NCBI RefSeq assembly: GCF_030418315.1
Contig: NZ_JAUHPV010000003.1
Coordinates: 186,001 to 250,000, forward strand
Source of the DNA: Demequina zhanjiangensis
GTDB taxonomy: Bacteria > Actinomycetota > Actinomycetes > Actinomycetales > Demequinaceae
Direction of reading: 5' to 3'
DNA: 64,000 bases
Position numbers and translations under genes: made by a program. This document shows positions 42,077 through 51,141 of this stretch, piece after piece; the first letter of the stretch is position 1; every line of letters begins with the position of its first letter. The notes beneath the pieces are model-generated. The model was not told the DNA's origin and did no database searches. It saw only the letters and a program-made list of their open reading frames with translations.

Positions 42077-43122
42077 GCCGTTCGCGGTGCCGCGGTCGAG
42101 CGGCGCGTGATCAGCTCGAACGGGAGCCTCGTCGCGGCCGGGGGGTGCTGCTCGTCAGGCTCGAGCTCGACGAGCAGCGCGCGGGCGCCGATCGCTCCTT
42201 GCTCTGCAGGGTGCTGATCGATCGTGGTGAGCCCGAGCAGGTCGCCCATGGGATGCCCGTCGACGCCGATCACCGAGAGGTCCTCGGGGACCCTCAGGTC
42301 GAGCTCGCGTGCGGCCATGAGGACGCCGTATGCCATCTCGTCGGAGGCGGCGAAGATCGCGGTGGGGCGGTGGTGGGGGTCTGCCAGCAGCTTCATCGCG
42401 GCGGAGTAGCCGCCCTGGCTGGTGAAGTCGCCCTCGGCCACACGGGTGGAGCGCACGGGCAGCCCAGCTTCGGCGAGCGCGGTGTCGTAGCCGGCGCGTC
42501 GCAGGACTGGCACCTGGAAGTCCAGGTCGTAGGGGAGCACACCGCCCGCGTAGGCGATGTCCCGATGCCCGAGCTCGAGCAGGTGCGTGACGGCGGTCTT
42601 CGCGACCGCGAGATTGTCCACGGCGAACGTCGGGATGTCAGGCTGGGGGCGGTCGATCGCGACCACGGGCTTGCCCAGCGCGTGCAGGCGGTCCCTCTCG
42701 GTCGTGGTGAGCGACAGCGTGACCAGCAGCAGCGCGTCGACCCTGTGCCGCAGGAGCGACTCCTGGAAGAGACGCTCGCGCCTGGGGTTGTGCACGCCCT
42801 GGGTGTCGTCGAGCCGGTTCGGCTCGCAGTGGTAGATCGTGAGGTCGTATCCGGCGTCGTTGAGCACGCGGTGGGCGCCTGACATGACGCTCGTGAAGAA
42901 CCAGCGGTTGAGGAACGGCATCATGACGCCGACGGAGCGGGTGCGGCCGCTCGCGAGGCCCGAGGCGGTCGCGGAGACCACGTATCCGAGCTCCTTGGCC
43001 GCTTCCTCGACGCGGGCCCGTGTCGAGGCGGAGACGCTCGGCTTGCCTGCGAGCGCTCGGGAGACCGTGGCGGTGGAGACGCCGGCGAGCTCGGCGACCT
43101 TGCGGATCCCGACGTTGTTCAT
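42073..43122 (-). CDS. LacI-family transcriptional regulator
   Basis: The 349-residue protein has the LacI helix-turn-helix at the start (IRKVAELAGVSTATVSRALA, hinge region SASTRARVEEAAKELGYVVS) and a periplasmic-binding-type effector domain (PTAIFAASDEMAYGVLMAARELDLRVPEDLSVIGVDG). A strong AGGAGG site precedes the ATG at 43122. It is in an operon with a GH13 alpha-glucosidase and a sugar kinase and most likely represses the operon through the site at 44904-44917. Confidence 0.93.
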   Translation of the reverse strand: MNNVGIRKVAELAGVSTATVSRALAGKPSVSASTRARVEEAAKELGYVVSATASGLASGRTRSVGVMMPFLNRWFFTSVMSGAHRVLNDAGYDLTIYHCEPNRLDDTQGVHNPRRERLFQESLLRHRVDALLLVTLSLTTTERDRLHALGKPVVAIDRPQPDIPTFAVDNLAVAKTAVTHLLELGHRDIAYAGGVLPYDLDFQVPVLRRAGYDTALAEAGLPVRSTRVAEGDFTSQGGYSAAMKLLADPHHRPTAIFAASDEMAYGVLMAARELDLRVPEDLSVIGVDGHPMGDLLGLTTIDQHPAEQGAIGARALLVELEPDEQHPPAATRLPFELITRRSTAAPRTA

Positions 43123-43152
43123 GCGCGCCTCCTGGGGCGGTCCCGGACCGTG

Positions 43153-44814
43153 TCAGGCATCACGTCGGAGCCACACGGTGGCGTCGGCGGGAAGCGCTCC
43201 ATCCAGATCGGTGGAGGCGAGGATCACGTCGCTACCGAGGCTGTCGAGCGGGATCGGGCCGGCGTCGATGTTGGTGACGATCCGGATGTCCCCGTTGTCG
43301 AAGGCGAGCGTGCCCTCGCGGGCGTCGGCCCACGCGAAGGTGCCGGTGCCGAGCGCGTGCGTCGCGCGCAGCGTCAAGGCCGAGCGGTACAGCTCAAGCG
43401 TGGAACCCTCCATCCCTCGCTGCGCGTCGCGTGCGAAGGGCGCCCAGTCGGCCGGCTGCGGCAGCCAGCTCTCGCCGGTGGTGTTGAACCCGAAGGCGGG
43501 CGCGTCGGCCTCCCACGGGATCGGGACGCGGCATCCGTCGCGGCCGAACCGCTCACCCTGGGTGCGGAACCAGGTGGGGTCCTGGCGGAGGTCGTCGGCG
43601 ATGTCGAGCACCTCGGGCAGGCCCAGCTCCTCTCCCTGGTAGAGGTAGGCGCCGCCGGGGAGCGCGAGCATGAGCAGCGTCGCGGCGCGCGCGCGGCGGA
43701 TGCCGTGCTCGACGTCGGGCAGGCCAGGGGAGTGGGGGCCGAGCCCGTGACCCTGGGGGTTGAACACGGTGAGCGCAAGCCGGGTGGCGTGGCGCACCAC
43801 GTCGTGGTTGGACAGCACCCACGTGCTGGGCGCTCCGACGGCGCCGAAGGAAGAGAGCGAGTCGTCGATGATCTCGCGCAGCTCGGCGACGTCCCATCCG
43901 GTCATGAGATACGCGAAGTTGAAGGCCTGATGCATCTCGTCGGGTCGGACCCACAGTGCCATGCGGGGCAGGGGCTGCACCCAGGCCTCGGCGACGAGGA
44001 TCTTGTCGGGCCCGTGCGCGGTGACCACGTCGTGCCAGCGGCGCCAGATCTCGTGGACGCCGTCCTGCGCGAAGTAGGGGCTGGGCGTGGCCGGGTCCCC
44101 GAGCGCGGCGCCCTTCTTCTCCTCGGCGGTGTAGTCCGGGAGGCCGTCAGCCTTGACGAGGCCGTGGGCGACGTCGACGCGGAAGCCGTCGACCCCTCGG
44201 TCGAGCCAGAACCGGAGGATGTCGTCGAAGCTGGCACGCACGTCCTCCTGGGTCCAGTCCAGGTCCGGCTGCGTGACGTCGAACAGGTGGAGGTACCACT
44301 GGCCCGGCGTGCCGTCGGCTTCGGTGACCCGCGTCCAGGCGGGCCCGCCGAAGACCGACTGCCAGTCGTTCGGCGGCTCGGCGCCGTCGGGTCCCTTGCC
44401 CTCTCGGAAGATGTAGCGGGCGCGTTCGGGTGAGCCGGGCGCGGCGGCGAGCGCTGCCGAGAACCACTCGTGATCGGAGCTCGTGTGGTTGGGCACCACG
44501 TCCACGACCACGCGCATGCCGAGCTCGTGCGCGCGCGCGGCGAGCGCGTCGAAGTCCTCGAGGGTGCCGAAGAGCGGATCGACGTCGCAGAAGTCCGACA
44601 CGTCGTACCCGGCGTCGTGCTGCGGCGATCGGTAGAAGGGGGAGAGCCAGATCGCGTCGACTCCGAGCTCTGCGAGAGCGTCGAGCCGTGAGGTGATTCC
44701 AGGGAGGTCGCCCACGCCATCGCCGTCGGCGTCGGCGAACGAGCGGGGGTAGACCTGGTAGATGACGGCCGACCGCCACCAGTCTGCCGGGCTGTCCTGG
44801 ATCGTGCGGTACAC
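43153..44814 (-). CDS. GH13 alpha-glucosidase / oligo-1,6-glucosidase
   Basis: The 553-residue protein is a GH13 enzyme with four family motifs: DVVPNHTS, DGFRVDVAHG (nucleophile Asp), ILVAEAW (acid/base Glu) and LSNHDVVRHATR (stabilising Asp). It acts on alpha-glucosides such as maltose or isomaltose. No signal peptide is visible, so it is probably cytoplasmic. The start is the GTG at 44814 or the adjacent in-frame TTG at 44817; the ribosome site AGAGG is weak. It is the first gene of the operon, with a LacI operator upstream. Confidence 0.92.
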   Translation of the reverse strand: MYRTIQDSPADWWRSAVIYQVYPRSFADADGDGVGDLPGITSRLDALAELGVDAIWLSPFYRSPQHDAGYDVSDFCDVDPLFGTLEDFDALAARAHELGMRVVVDVVPNHTSSDHEWFSAALAAAPGSPERARYIFREGKGPDGAEPPNDWQSVFGGPAWTRVTEADGTPGQWYLHLFDVTQPDLDWTQEDVRASFDDILRFWLDRGVDGFRVDVAHGLVKADGLPDYTAEEKKGAALGDPATPSPYFAQDGVHEIWRRWHDVVTAHGPDKILVAEAWVQPLPRMALWVRPDEMHQAFNFAYLMTGWDVAELREIIDDSLSSFGAVGAPSTWVLSNHDVVRHATRLALTVFNPQGHGLGPHSPGLPDVEHGIRRARAATLLMLALPGGAYLYQGEELGLPEVLDIADDLRQDPTWFRTQGERFGRDGCRVPIPWEADAPAFGFNTTGESWLPQPADWAPFARDAQRGMEGSTLELYRSALTLRATHALGTGTFAWADAREGTLAFDNGDIRIVTNIDAGPIPLDSLGSDVILASTDLDGALPADATVWLRRDA

Positions 44815-44903
44815 CAAGGGTCGAGTCCTCTCGCGGGTCGCTGCTGCCGTGGGCGCAGACGCAGGACCCGTGGGGCCTGGGGCGTCGTTGCCTCCGCTAC
44901 CTT

Positions 44904-44917
44904 TGTAAACGCTTGCA
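44904..44917 (-). promoter_or_regulatory. LacI-type operator upstream of the alpha-glucosidase
   Basis: TGTAAACGCTTGCA matches the common LacI/GalR consensus TGNAANCGNTTNCA with central CG. It lies 87 bases before the glucosidase start and is the only such site noticed in the window. The adjacent LacI-family regulator is the natural binder. Confidence 0.75.
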
Positions 44918-45028
44918 GTCTAGCCCGCAAATCGGGCACGCTCCGTCGCCTGAACCGGGAATGCCGGGCCGCGCGCGCACGTTGTGCTCCACACCTGCGC
45001 CACCGTGCGCCGTCTGAGGAGGACTGTC

Positions 45029-45751
45029 ATGACAGTGTCGCTTCGCTGCCCCAGCTCGGGTGCCGAGCACCGCGTGGAGACGCGGGTGCGTCACGATGAG
45101 CCGTCGCCCGCGCCTGAGGCCGAGATCCGCGCCCAGGTGACGGTGCCGATGACGTTCGCTGACGGCTACTCGACGACGGCCTCGGTCATGACCTTCCATG
45201 GGCTTGCCGACGGCGCCGAGCATCTCCTTCTGGGCCTCGGCGACTGGCAGGGCGCCCTCGCCCGCGCGGCCGACGGCGGTGAGGCTCCGCTCGTGCGCCC
45301 CCACAGCGAGTGCCTGACGGGAGACGTGCTCGGTTCCGAGCGCTGCGACTGCGGCCCCCAGCTGCGCGAGGCTGCCGAGCGCATCACGGAGGCCGGAGGC
45401 TTCCTGCTGTACCTCCGTCAGGAGGGCCGCGGGATCGGCCTGTACGCCAAGCTCGACGCATACGCGCTTCAGGACTCGGGCCTCGACACCTACGAGGCGA
45501 ATCTCGCGCTGGGACGCGGCGAGGACGAGCGTGACTACACGGCCGTGGCGCAGATGCTGTCCGCGGTCGGCGCGGACCGGATCCGTCTGCTGAGCAACAA
45601 CCCTGACAAGGCGGCACAGCTCGAGGATCTGGGGATCGACGTCGAGGTCCAGGTGCCGACCGGCGTTCACCTGACCGAGGCGAACGCGCGGTACCTCGAG
45701 ACCAAGGTGCAGCACACGGGCCACCTCCTCGCGCTTCCCGGCGTCGCCTGA
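45029..45751 (+). CDS. ribA: GTP cyclohydrolase II
   Basis: The 240-residue protein is a free-standing GTP cyclohydrolase II. The zinc site is visible as HSECLTGDVLGSERCDCGPQL (Cys, Cys, Cys), followed by GFLLYLRQEGRGIGLYAKLDAYALQD and LLSNNPDKAAQL, all conserved in RibA. It makes the first intermediate of riboflavin from GTP. The ATG has GAGGAGGA upstream. No other rib genes or FMN riboswitch are seen here. A bidirectional terminator follows. Confidence 0.93.
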   Translation: MTVSLRCPSSGAEHRVETRVRHDEPSPAPEAEIRAQVTVPMTFADGYSTTASVMTFHGLADGAEHLLLGLGDWQGALARAADGGEAPLVRPHSECLTGDVLGSERCDCGPQLREAAERITEAGGFLLYLRQEGRGIGLYAKLDAYALQDSGLDTYEANLALGRGEDERDYTAVAQMLSAVGADRIRLLSNNPDKAAQLEDLGIDVEVQVPTGVHLTEANARYLETKVQHTGHLLALPGVA

Positions 45752-45795
45752 GCTGATCTGAGCCCCGGGCTCACCGCATCTCCGGCGCGCACGCG

Positions 45796-45843
45796 GCAGC
45801 GCCCCCTGGCGGTGCCGTGGCTCCGGTTCCGAGGGGGCGCTGC
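45796..45843 (+). terminator. Bidirectional terminator between ribA and the thioesterase gene
   Basis: GCAGCGCCCCCT (45796-45807) pairs perfectly with AGGGGGCGCTGC (45832-45843), a 12-bp stem with a 24-base loop. It lies 45 bases after ribA and about 160 bases past the convergent thioesterase stop. Confidence 0.65.
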
Positions 45844-46001
45844 TGTCCAGGTCTCGTCCCACGGAGCGAATCGGCGAAGGAGAGTCCTGGTCGGGTGCTG
45901 CTCACGGCCCTGGCCTGTGGCCGTCGGGTCCGTTGCCCTCCCCATCGATCCCGTTCACTCGGTGGCGAGCGCATGTGACGAAGACTGCACGCGGCTCGCG
46001 A

Positions 46002-46481
46002 TCAGGGTGGTGAACCGACCGCAGCCCGTGTGCGCTGTGGGAGAGGCGCGTCTGTGATCGCCTCGAGCATCTCCCGCTCGTGATCCGACAGCGGTCTGGG
46101 CCGCTGAGTGTCGGGATCCAGATAGACCAGGACCGAGACCACGCGTGCGTAGACGGTGTCCTGTCCTCCGTGCTCCGTTCGCATGACGTGGCAGATGTCG
46201 ATGCTGGAGCCTCCGATGCGTGACACCCAGAGGTCCACGAGCACGGGGTGCGGCGACCAGGGCATCTGCTGGACGTAGTCGATCTCGTGACGCGCGACCA
46301 CCACGGGCGGGCGACCTGCGCTGCGAAGCGCTCCCCTCTCGTCCGCGAGGGTGCCGAGGATGGGGTGAAGCCCACGGATCCGCACGTCCTCGAGGATCGT
46401 GAGGTAGGCGACGTTGTTGACGTGACCGTTCGGGTCGAGGTCCGCCCAGCGGAGATGGACCGGGAAGGTCAGGCGCGGCAT
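46002..46481 (-). CDS. Hotdog-fold acyl-CoA thioesterase
   Basis: The 159-residue protein shows the 4-hydroxybenzoyl-CoA thioesterase pattern: VHLRWADLDPNGHVNNVAYL near the start, where the catalytic Asp and HVNN motif lie, and VARHEIDYVQQMPWS in the central beta sheet. It hydrolyses acyl-CoA; the acyl group is not known. The gene is upstream of nothing on its strand and downstream of the fatty-acid ligase gene at 46534 (52 bases), so they may be co-transcribed. Confidence 0.87.
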   Translation of the reverse strand: MPRLTFPVHLRWADLDPNGHVNNVAYLTILEDVRIRGLHPILGTLADERGALRSAGRPPVVVARHEIDYVQQMPWSPHPVLVDLWVSRIGGSSIDICHVMRTEHGGQDTVYARVVSVLVYLDPDTQRPRPLSDHEREMLEAITDAPLPQRTRAAVGSPP

Positions 46482-46533
46482 GCGGCGCCCCCTCTCCAGG
46501 TCCGCATGCCGCGCCGCCCCCTCCCGGTGGTCG

Positions 46534-48114
46534 TCATGAGGCGATCGGGTAGGCGACCTTGTCCGAGGTGCGCAGCGCCACCTTGTCCACCTTGCCGGCC
46601 GCGTTGCGCGGCAGCGCCTCGGCGAACGCGATGTCCTTGGGCTGCTTGTAGTGGGCGAGCCGGGTCTCCAGCCACGTGCGCAGGCCCGCGAGGTCCACGG
46701 ACTCTCCGGGACGCGTCACGAGCGTGGCGACGGGCACCTCGCCCCATCGCGGGTCCGGGCGTCCGTAGACGGCTGCGTCGAGGATCGCGGGGTGATCCAT
46801 GAGCGCGTTCTCCACCTCGGCGCAGTACACGTTCTCGCCTCCGCTGATGATCATGTCCTTGAGGCGGTCCACGACCCACACGAAGCCGTCCTCGTCACGC
46901 CTCACCAGGTCGCCGGAGTGGAACCAGTCTCCCTCGAAGGCCGACGCGGTCTCCTCCTCCTTGCGCCAGTAGCCCTTCATCATGCTGGGGCCTCGGTAGA
47001 CGATCTCGCCCACCTCGCCGGTGCTGACGTCTCGCATGTCGGCGTCGACGATCCTGCACTGGACGGTGGGCACCGGCATGCCGACGGAGCCGAGCTTCGC
47101 GAGGGCGTCCTCGCCGCGCAGCACGCACGTGATGGGCGACATCTCCGTCTGGCCGAACACCGTGACCATGAGGGCGGAGGGGAAGGTCTCGTGCATGGTG
47201 CGCAGCAGGCTGTCGGATGCGGGCGCCGCGCCCCAGCTGATCACCCGGAGCGGCAGGTCGCGGTCCTTCACTCCGGGAACCGCGCAGATGGCCTGCCACT
47301 GCTGGGGCACGTTGAAGACGATGGTCGCGCCCTCCGCCTCCCAGGCATCGAGGATCTCGACAGGGTCGAATGCGCCGAGCGGGTGCAGGACCGTGGGGAT
47401 CCCGAGGATGAAGTTCGCGCCGATCGAGCCGAGTCCTGCGATGTGGAACAGCGGCGCGGTGAGGAAGGAGACGTCGGACTCGTCGACGATGTTGTTGACG
47501 CGGATGACCGTCATCGCCTGTGCGGCCATGTTCCCGTGATCGAGCATGGCGCCCTTCGGGCGGCCCGTGGTGCCCGACGTGTACATGATCAGGCACGTCG
47601 TGTCCTCCGGCACGTCAGGAGCCTCGAAGTCGCCCATGGGTTCGGCGAGGAGGTCGGAGAGCGACTCCTGGCCCTCCCCGGCCTCGCCGATCACGATCGT
47701 CCGCGTGAGACGCGAGGTGACCTGGCCTGCCGCCGCCACGAGAGGCGCGAGGGGCTGGTCGACGATGATGACGTCAGCGTCGGCGTCGTCGATGATGTAG
47801 GCCGCTTCGGCGGGGGAGAGCCTGATGTTGATGGGCACCGCGATAGCGCCGAGCCTGTTGATCGCGAAGACCGTCTCCACGACCTGCGTGTGGTTGAGCG
47901 TCAGCATCAGCACGCGGTCGCCGAAGCTGACGCCACGGCGCTGCAGGGCGGCCGCAAGGATGTCCATGTGCTCGGCGACCTCGCTCCAGGTGGTCACGAC
48001 GCCGCGGTGCTTGAACGCTGTCGCGTCGGGCCTGACCTGCGCGTGGCCGAGCACCTGGTTCATCCAGTGGTTCCGGCGGAGGGAAGCGGGGATCACGTTC
48101 GGGGACTTGCTCAT
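46534..48114 (-). CDS. Fatty-acyl-CoA synthetase (AMP-binding)
   Basis: The 526-residue ligase has IMYTSGTTGRPKGAMLDH, TVFGQTEMSPITC, GYWRKEEETASAFEGDWFHSGDLVRRDEDGF and VVDRLKDMIISGGENVYCAEVE, the full set of acyl-adenylate motifs. It is of the medium/short-chain FadD type. It activates a carboxylic acid to an acyl-CoA. The start is the ATG at 48114, with AGAGGTG upstream, rather than the frame start at 48177. It is divergent from a double-TetR regulator and co-oriented with a thioesterase. Confidence 0.92.
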   Translation of the reverse strand: MSKSPNVIPASLRRNHWMNQVLGHAQVRPDATAFKHRGVVTTWSEVAEHMDILAAALQRRGVSFGDRVLMLTLNHTQVVETVFAINRLGAIAVPINIRLSPAEAAYIIDDADADVIIVDQPLAPLVAAAGQVTSRLTRTIVIGEAGEGQESLSDLLAEPMGDFEAPDVPEDTTCLIMYTSGTTGRPKGAMLDHGNMAAQAMTVIRVNNIVDESDVSFLTAPLFHIAGLGSIGANFILGIPTVLHPLGAFDPVEILDAWEAEGATIVFNVPQQWQAICAVPGVKDRDLPLRVISWGAAPASDSLLRTMHETFPSALMVTVFGQTEMSPITCVLRGEDALAKLGSVGMPVPTVQCRIVDADMRDVSTGEVGEIVYRGPSMMKGYWRKEEETASAFEGDWFHSGDLVRRDEDGFVWVVDRLKDMIISGGENVYCAEVENALMDHPAILDAAVYGRPDPRWGEVPVATLVTRPGESVDLAGLRTWLETRLAHYKQPKDIAFAEALPRNAAGKVDKVALRTSDKVAYPIAS

Positions 48115-48221
48115 CGCGTGCACCTCTTCGTACATCGAGCCGTGACGACGCGGGGCGCCTTTGCCTCGCTCTGCCACCGGGTGACAGTCGTCAGTGGGGA
48201 CCGGCTACTCGCATGTTACTC

Positions 48222-48243
48222 ACGGTTCACATGTTTTCGCCAC
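48222..48243. promoter_or_regulatory. Candidate operator in the FadD/double-TetR divergent gap
   Basis: In the 168-base gap, CATGT and ACATG form an inverted repeat around a 12-base spacer containing TACTCACGGTTC. Coordinates are approximate. The GTTACT word occurs again just before the regulator's GTG. A TetR-type regulator with two DNA-binding domains is encoded next to it, so it is a plausible binding region. Confidence 0.35.
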
Positions 48244-48282
48244 TGGTTGGCCAGGCACGGCGTGCCGCGTTACTGTGAGCCT

Positions 48283-49485
48283 GTGAGCGAGACGACGGCA
48301 TCGGCGCCGGTACGAAGGCGCCCGCGCGATCGGCGGCAGGCGATCGAGGCGGCCGCCGCGGCCGCATTCGCGGAGCACGGTTACCACCGGGTCTCCATGC
48401 AGGACGTCGCCGACGTGGTCGGGATCTCCGCGGCGGCGCTCTACCGGCACTTCGAGAACAAGTACGACCTGTTCCGCGAGGTCGCGCTCGGACTCGCCGC
48501 GAGCCTCGCCTCCGCCGTCGAGGGCATCGACGAGGGGCCATGTGCGACCGCTGACGAGGCGAGCGCACGCCTCGACGAGCTGCTCGACGCCATCGCGGGC
48601 GCCACCATCGCATTGCGCGGCTCCGGGGGCATCTACCGCTGGGAGAGCCGCTACCTCGAGCCGGAGGATCGCCACGCGCTCGCGTCCGAGTTCTCCGCGC
48701 TGAGGCGCCGTATCGCGGTACCGCTCGCGACGCTGCGCCCCGAGCTCGACGACCAGGCGCGCCGCCGCGCAGCGATCGCGGCGCTGAGCGCGATCGCGAG
48801 CGTCACCACGCACCGCACCGCGATGCCCGCGTCCGCGCAGCGCGCGCTGCTGCACGAGGCGGCCATGCGCGTGCTGTCCAGCCCGATCCCGCCTGCGGAG
48901 CTCGAGGCGGTCGAGGACCAGGAGCCCACGGTGAAGCCCCGTCGGCGCCGCGAGCAGCTTGCGCAGGCCGGCATCATGCTGTTCTCCGAGAGGGGCTACC
49001 ACGAGGTGACGATCGAGGACATCGCGCATGCGGTGGGGCTCACCCCGTCAGGCGTGTACCGCCACTTCAGCGGCAAGTCCGAGATCCTGCGCACCGCATG
49101 CGTGCGCGCGGCTGAGACACTCGACGAGGCTGCGGACGTCGCCCTCGCGCACGAGGATGCGAGCGAGGCGCTCAGGATCCTCTCGGCGGCGTACATCGAC
49201 TTCGCGGTCGACGACCGAGACCTCATGGGCGTCTACGTCGCCGACGTCGGCGCGCTCGACCTTGAGGATCAGAAGGGGCTGCGGCGCCTGCAACGTGCGC
49301 ACGTGGAGGACTGGGTCGAGCTCCTGGGGCGCGTGCGTCCCGAGCTCGATCAGAAGCAGCGCCGTTTCCTCGTGCAGGCGGGCTTCAACGTGGTCGCGGA
49401 TCTGAGCGTCGATCTGCGGCACGGGCCGGCTTCCGAGGCGAAGGCGCTGATCGCGCCGCTGCTCGAGGCGGTGCTCGGAGTCTGA
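48283..49485 (+). CDS. Double TetR-family regulator (two complete TetR units in one chain)
   Basis: The 400-residue protein is twice the usual TetR length. Its first unit has the helix-turn-helix AFAEHGYHRVSMQDVADVVG-ISAAALYRHFENKYDLF at about residues 25-65; its second has LFSERGYHEVTIEDIAHAVG-LTPSGVYRHFSGKSEIL around 225-265. Each is followed by its own helical region. Such double proteins are found in actinobacteria near fatty-acid genes, but the way they bind DNA as a single chain is not well known. The GTG at 48283 starts the frame. The divergent FadD gene is the probable target. Confidence 0.88.
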   Translation: MSETTASAPVRRRPRDRRQAIEAAAAAAFAEHGYHRVSMQDVADVVGISAAALYRHFENKYDLFREVALGLAASLASAVEGIDEGPCATADEASARLDELLDAIAGATIALRGSGGIYRWESRYLEPEDRHALASEFSALRRRIAVPLATLRPELDDQARRRAAIAALSAIASVTTHRTAMPASAQRALLHEAAMRVLSSPIPPAELEAVEDQEPTVKPRRRREQLAQAGIMLFSERGYHEVTIEDIAHAVGLTPSGVYRHFSGKSEILRTACVRAAETLDEAADVALAHEDASEALRILSAAYIDFAVDDRDLMGVYVADVGALDLEDQKGLRRLQRAHVEDWVELLGRVRPELDQKQRRFLVQAGFNVVADLSVDLRHGPASEAKALIAPLLEAVLGV

Positions 49486-49517
49486 GGCGCGCCGCCTCTC
49501 GATGAGGGGCAGCGGCC

Positions 49518-49546
49518 GTGTCGCCCCGCACGCGGCGGGGCGACAC
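49518..49546. terminator. Bidirectional terminator between double TetR and aldehyde dehydrogenase
   Basis: GTGTCGCCCCGC (49518-49529) pairs perfectly with GCGGGGCGACAC (49535-49546) around a 5-base loop. It lies between two genes that converge, 32 bases after one stop and 8 bases from the other. Confidence 0.75.
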
Positions 49547-49553
49547 CGCGGCG

Positions 49554-51056
49554 CTAGTGCTTCGCTCCCTTGGCTCGCCCGTGGAGCATCGGGATCATCT
49601 TCGAGACGGTGTGCATGTCCTTGTCGGTGCGGTCCAACGTCAGCAGGTTCAGTGCTGCCTTGCGCGTCTGGATGGCGATCGACTTGGCGGCGCTGAACTC
49701 GCGCAGGCCGTCCGCGCCGTGGATCCTTCCGAAGCCGGACTCCTTGACTCCGCCGAAGGGCAGTGCGGCGACGCCGGCGAAGCCGAGGACCGAGTTGATC
49801 GTGACGACACCGGTCTCGAGTCGAGCGGCGGCCGCCTTCCCGGCGCGCCGGTTGCTCGTGAAGACGGCGGCGCCGAGCCCGTAGGGCGTGCCGTTCGCGC
49901 GGTCGACCGCCTCGTCGAGGTTCGCGACAGGGTTGATGACGACGAGCGGGCCGAATGTCTCTGCCTGCACCGCCTCTGAGCTCTCGTCCACGTCGGTGAT
50001 GACGATCGGGTCGATGCGCCTGCCTTTGATGCTGTCGGGCCCGCCGAGCGCTGCGCTGCCCGTGCGCAGCGCGTCGTTCACGTGCTGCGCGACCACGTCG
50101 GTCTGGGAGGGAAGCGTCATCGGGCCGTAGTGGGCGTCCTGCCCGTCGGTGCGCAGACGCTCGGCGCGTGCGACGACCTTCGCCACGAGCGAGTCCTTGA
50201 CCGACTCCGCGACGTAGACGCGCTCCACGCCCACGCAGGTCTGGCCCGAGTTGCCCATGCCGCCGAAGACGATGAAGTCAGCCGCGGCCTCAAGGTCGGC
50301 GTCGGCGGCCACGAGGACGGCGTCCTTGCCTCCGCACTCGGCGACGATCGGGGTGAGCCGCTGCGCGGCGGAGGCCATGACCTTCTTGGCGGTGGCCGTG
50401 GAGCCGGTGAAGGCGATCTTGTCCACGGCGGAGGTGGCGAGTGCCGTACCGGTGCCTCCGTCGCCGGTGAGGGCGAGCAGCACGTCGTGGCCGACCGCCT
50501 CCGCCCACCGCTCGGCGATCCATACCGCGGGACCCGGTGTGAGCTCGCTCGGCTTGAACACGACGGCGTTGCCTGCGGCGAGCGCGTAGGAGATGGACCC
50601 CATCGGTGTGTAGAGCGGGTAGTTCCACGGGCCGATCACGCCGACGACGCCGTACGGCTCGTAGCCGACCGTCGCGTGCTGGTTGTAGTTGATGAGGCCG
50701 GCCTTGACCTTGCGGCGCTTGAGCACGCGCTCGGCGTTCTTCGCCGCCCAGTCGAGGTGGCCGAGCGTGAGCATGATCTCCAGGAGGGCGTCGCCGTGAG
50801 GCTTGCCCGTCTCGGCAGAGATCAGGTCGGCGAGCTCCTCGGCGCCGTTCGCGATCGCTGACTTCCAGCGCAGGAGGTGGGCGCGTCGGTCGCGATAGCC
50901 CTGGTCCCGCCACCAGGCGGCTCCTGCTCGGGCGCGGTCCACGTGCGCGGCCACGGCGGCATGGTCGGCGATGGGGTAGGTGGCGACGACGGTGCCGTCC
51001 ACGGGGTTGCGGGTGGTCACCTGGGCGGTCGCGGGTGTGTCTTCCATGAGGGTCAT
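49554..51056 (-). CDS. NAD(P)-dependent aldehyde dehydrogenase, succinic-semialdehyde type
   Basis: The 500-residue enzyme has the ALDH catalytic Glu in VAECGGKDAVLV and Cys in MGNSGQTCVGVERVYV, with VIGPWNYPLY and FTGSTATAKKV for cofactor binding. The sequence pattern matches actinobacterial GabD2-type dehydrogenases. It may oxidise aldehydes made in this region. The ATG at 51056 has AGGAGA upstream. The conserved 41-bp element lies right before it, and a TetR regulator is divergent from it. Confidence 0.9.
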   Translation of the reverse strand: MTLMEDTPATAQVTTRNPVDGTVVATYPIADHAAVAAHVDRARAGAAWWRDQGYRDRRAHLLRWKSAIANGAEELADLISAETGKPHGDALLEIMLTLGHLDWAAKNAERVLKRRKVKAGLINYNQHATVGYEPYGVVGVIGPWNYPLYTPMGSISYALAAGNAVVFKPSELTPGPAVWIAERWAEAVGHDVLLALTGDGGTGTALATSAVDKIAFTGSTATAKKVMASAAQRLTPIVAECGGKDAVLVAADADLEAAADFIVFGGMGNSGQTCVGVERVYVAESVKDSLVAKVVARAERLRTDGQDAHYGPMTLPSQTDVVAQHVNDALRTGSAALGGPDSIKGRRIDPIVITDVDESSEAVQAETFGPLVVINPVANLDEAVDRANGTPYGLGAAVFTSNRRAGKAAAARLETGVVTINSVLGFAGVAALPFGGVKESGFGRIHGADGLREFSAAKSIAIQTRKAALNLLTLDRTDKDMHTVSKMIPMLHGRAKGAKH

Positions 51057-51066
51057 TGCTGGATCT

Positions 51067-51107
51067 CCTACTCCCCATTGAGCGGATAAGTTAATGACGC
51101 GTCACAT
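51067..51107 (-). promoter_or_regulatory. 41-bp conserved regulatory element, copy A
   Basis: This stretch is 37 of 41 bases identical to 56826-56866. It contains TTGAGCGGATAAGTTAATG and the palindrome TGACGCGTCA. In the direction of the dehydrogenase gene it ends with GGGGAGTAGG, ten bases before the ATG. It probably carries the promoter, an operator and the ribosome-site flank. Confidence 0.75.
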
Positions 51108-51141
51108 CGTATGCCGAGGTGCGATGTCCCGCAACATCAAA

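Noticed and set aside
44940..45028. FMN riboswitch before ribA
   Set aside because: The conserved riboswitch core segments are not present in the short leader.
46651..48282. The long upstream extension of the double-TetR frame
   Set aside because: This part is antisense to the FadD gene. The protein starts at the GTG at 48283, where the first TetR domain begins.
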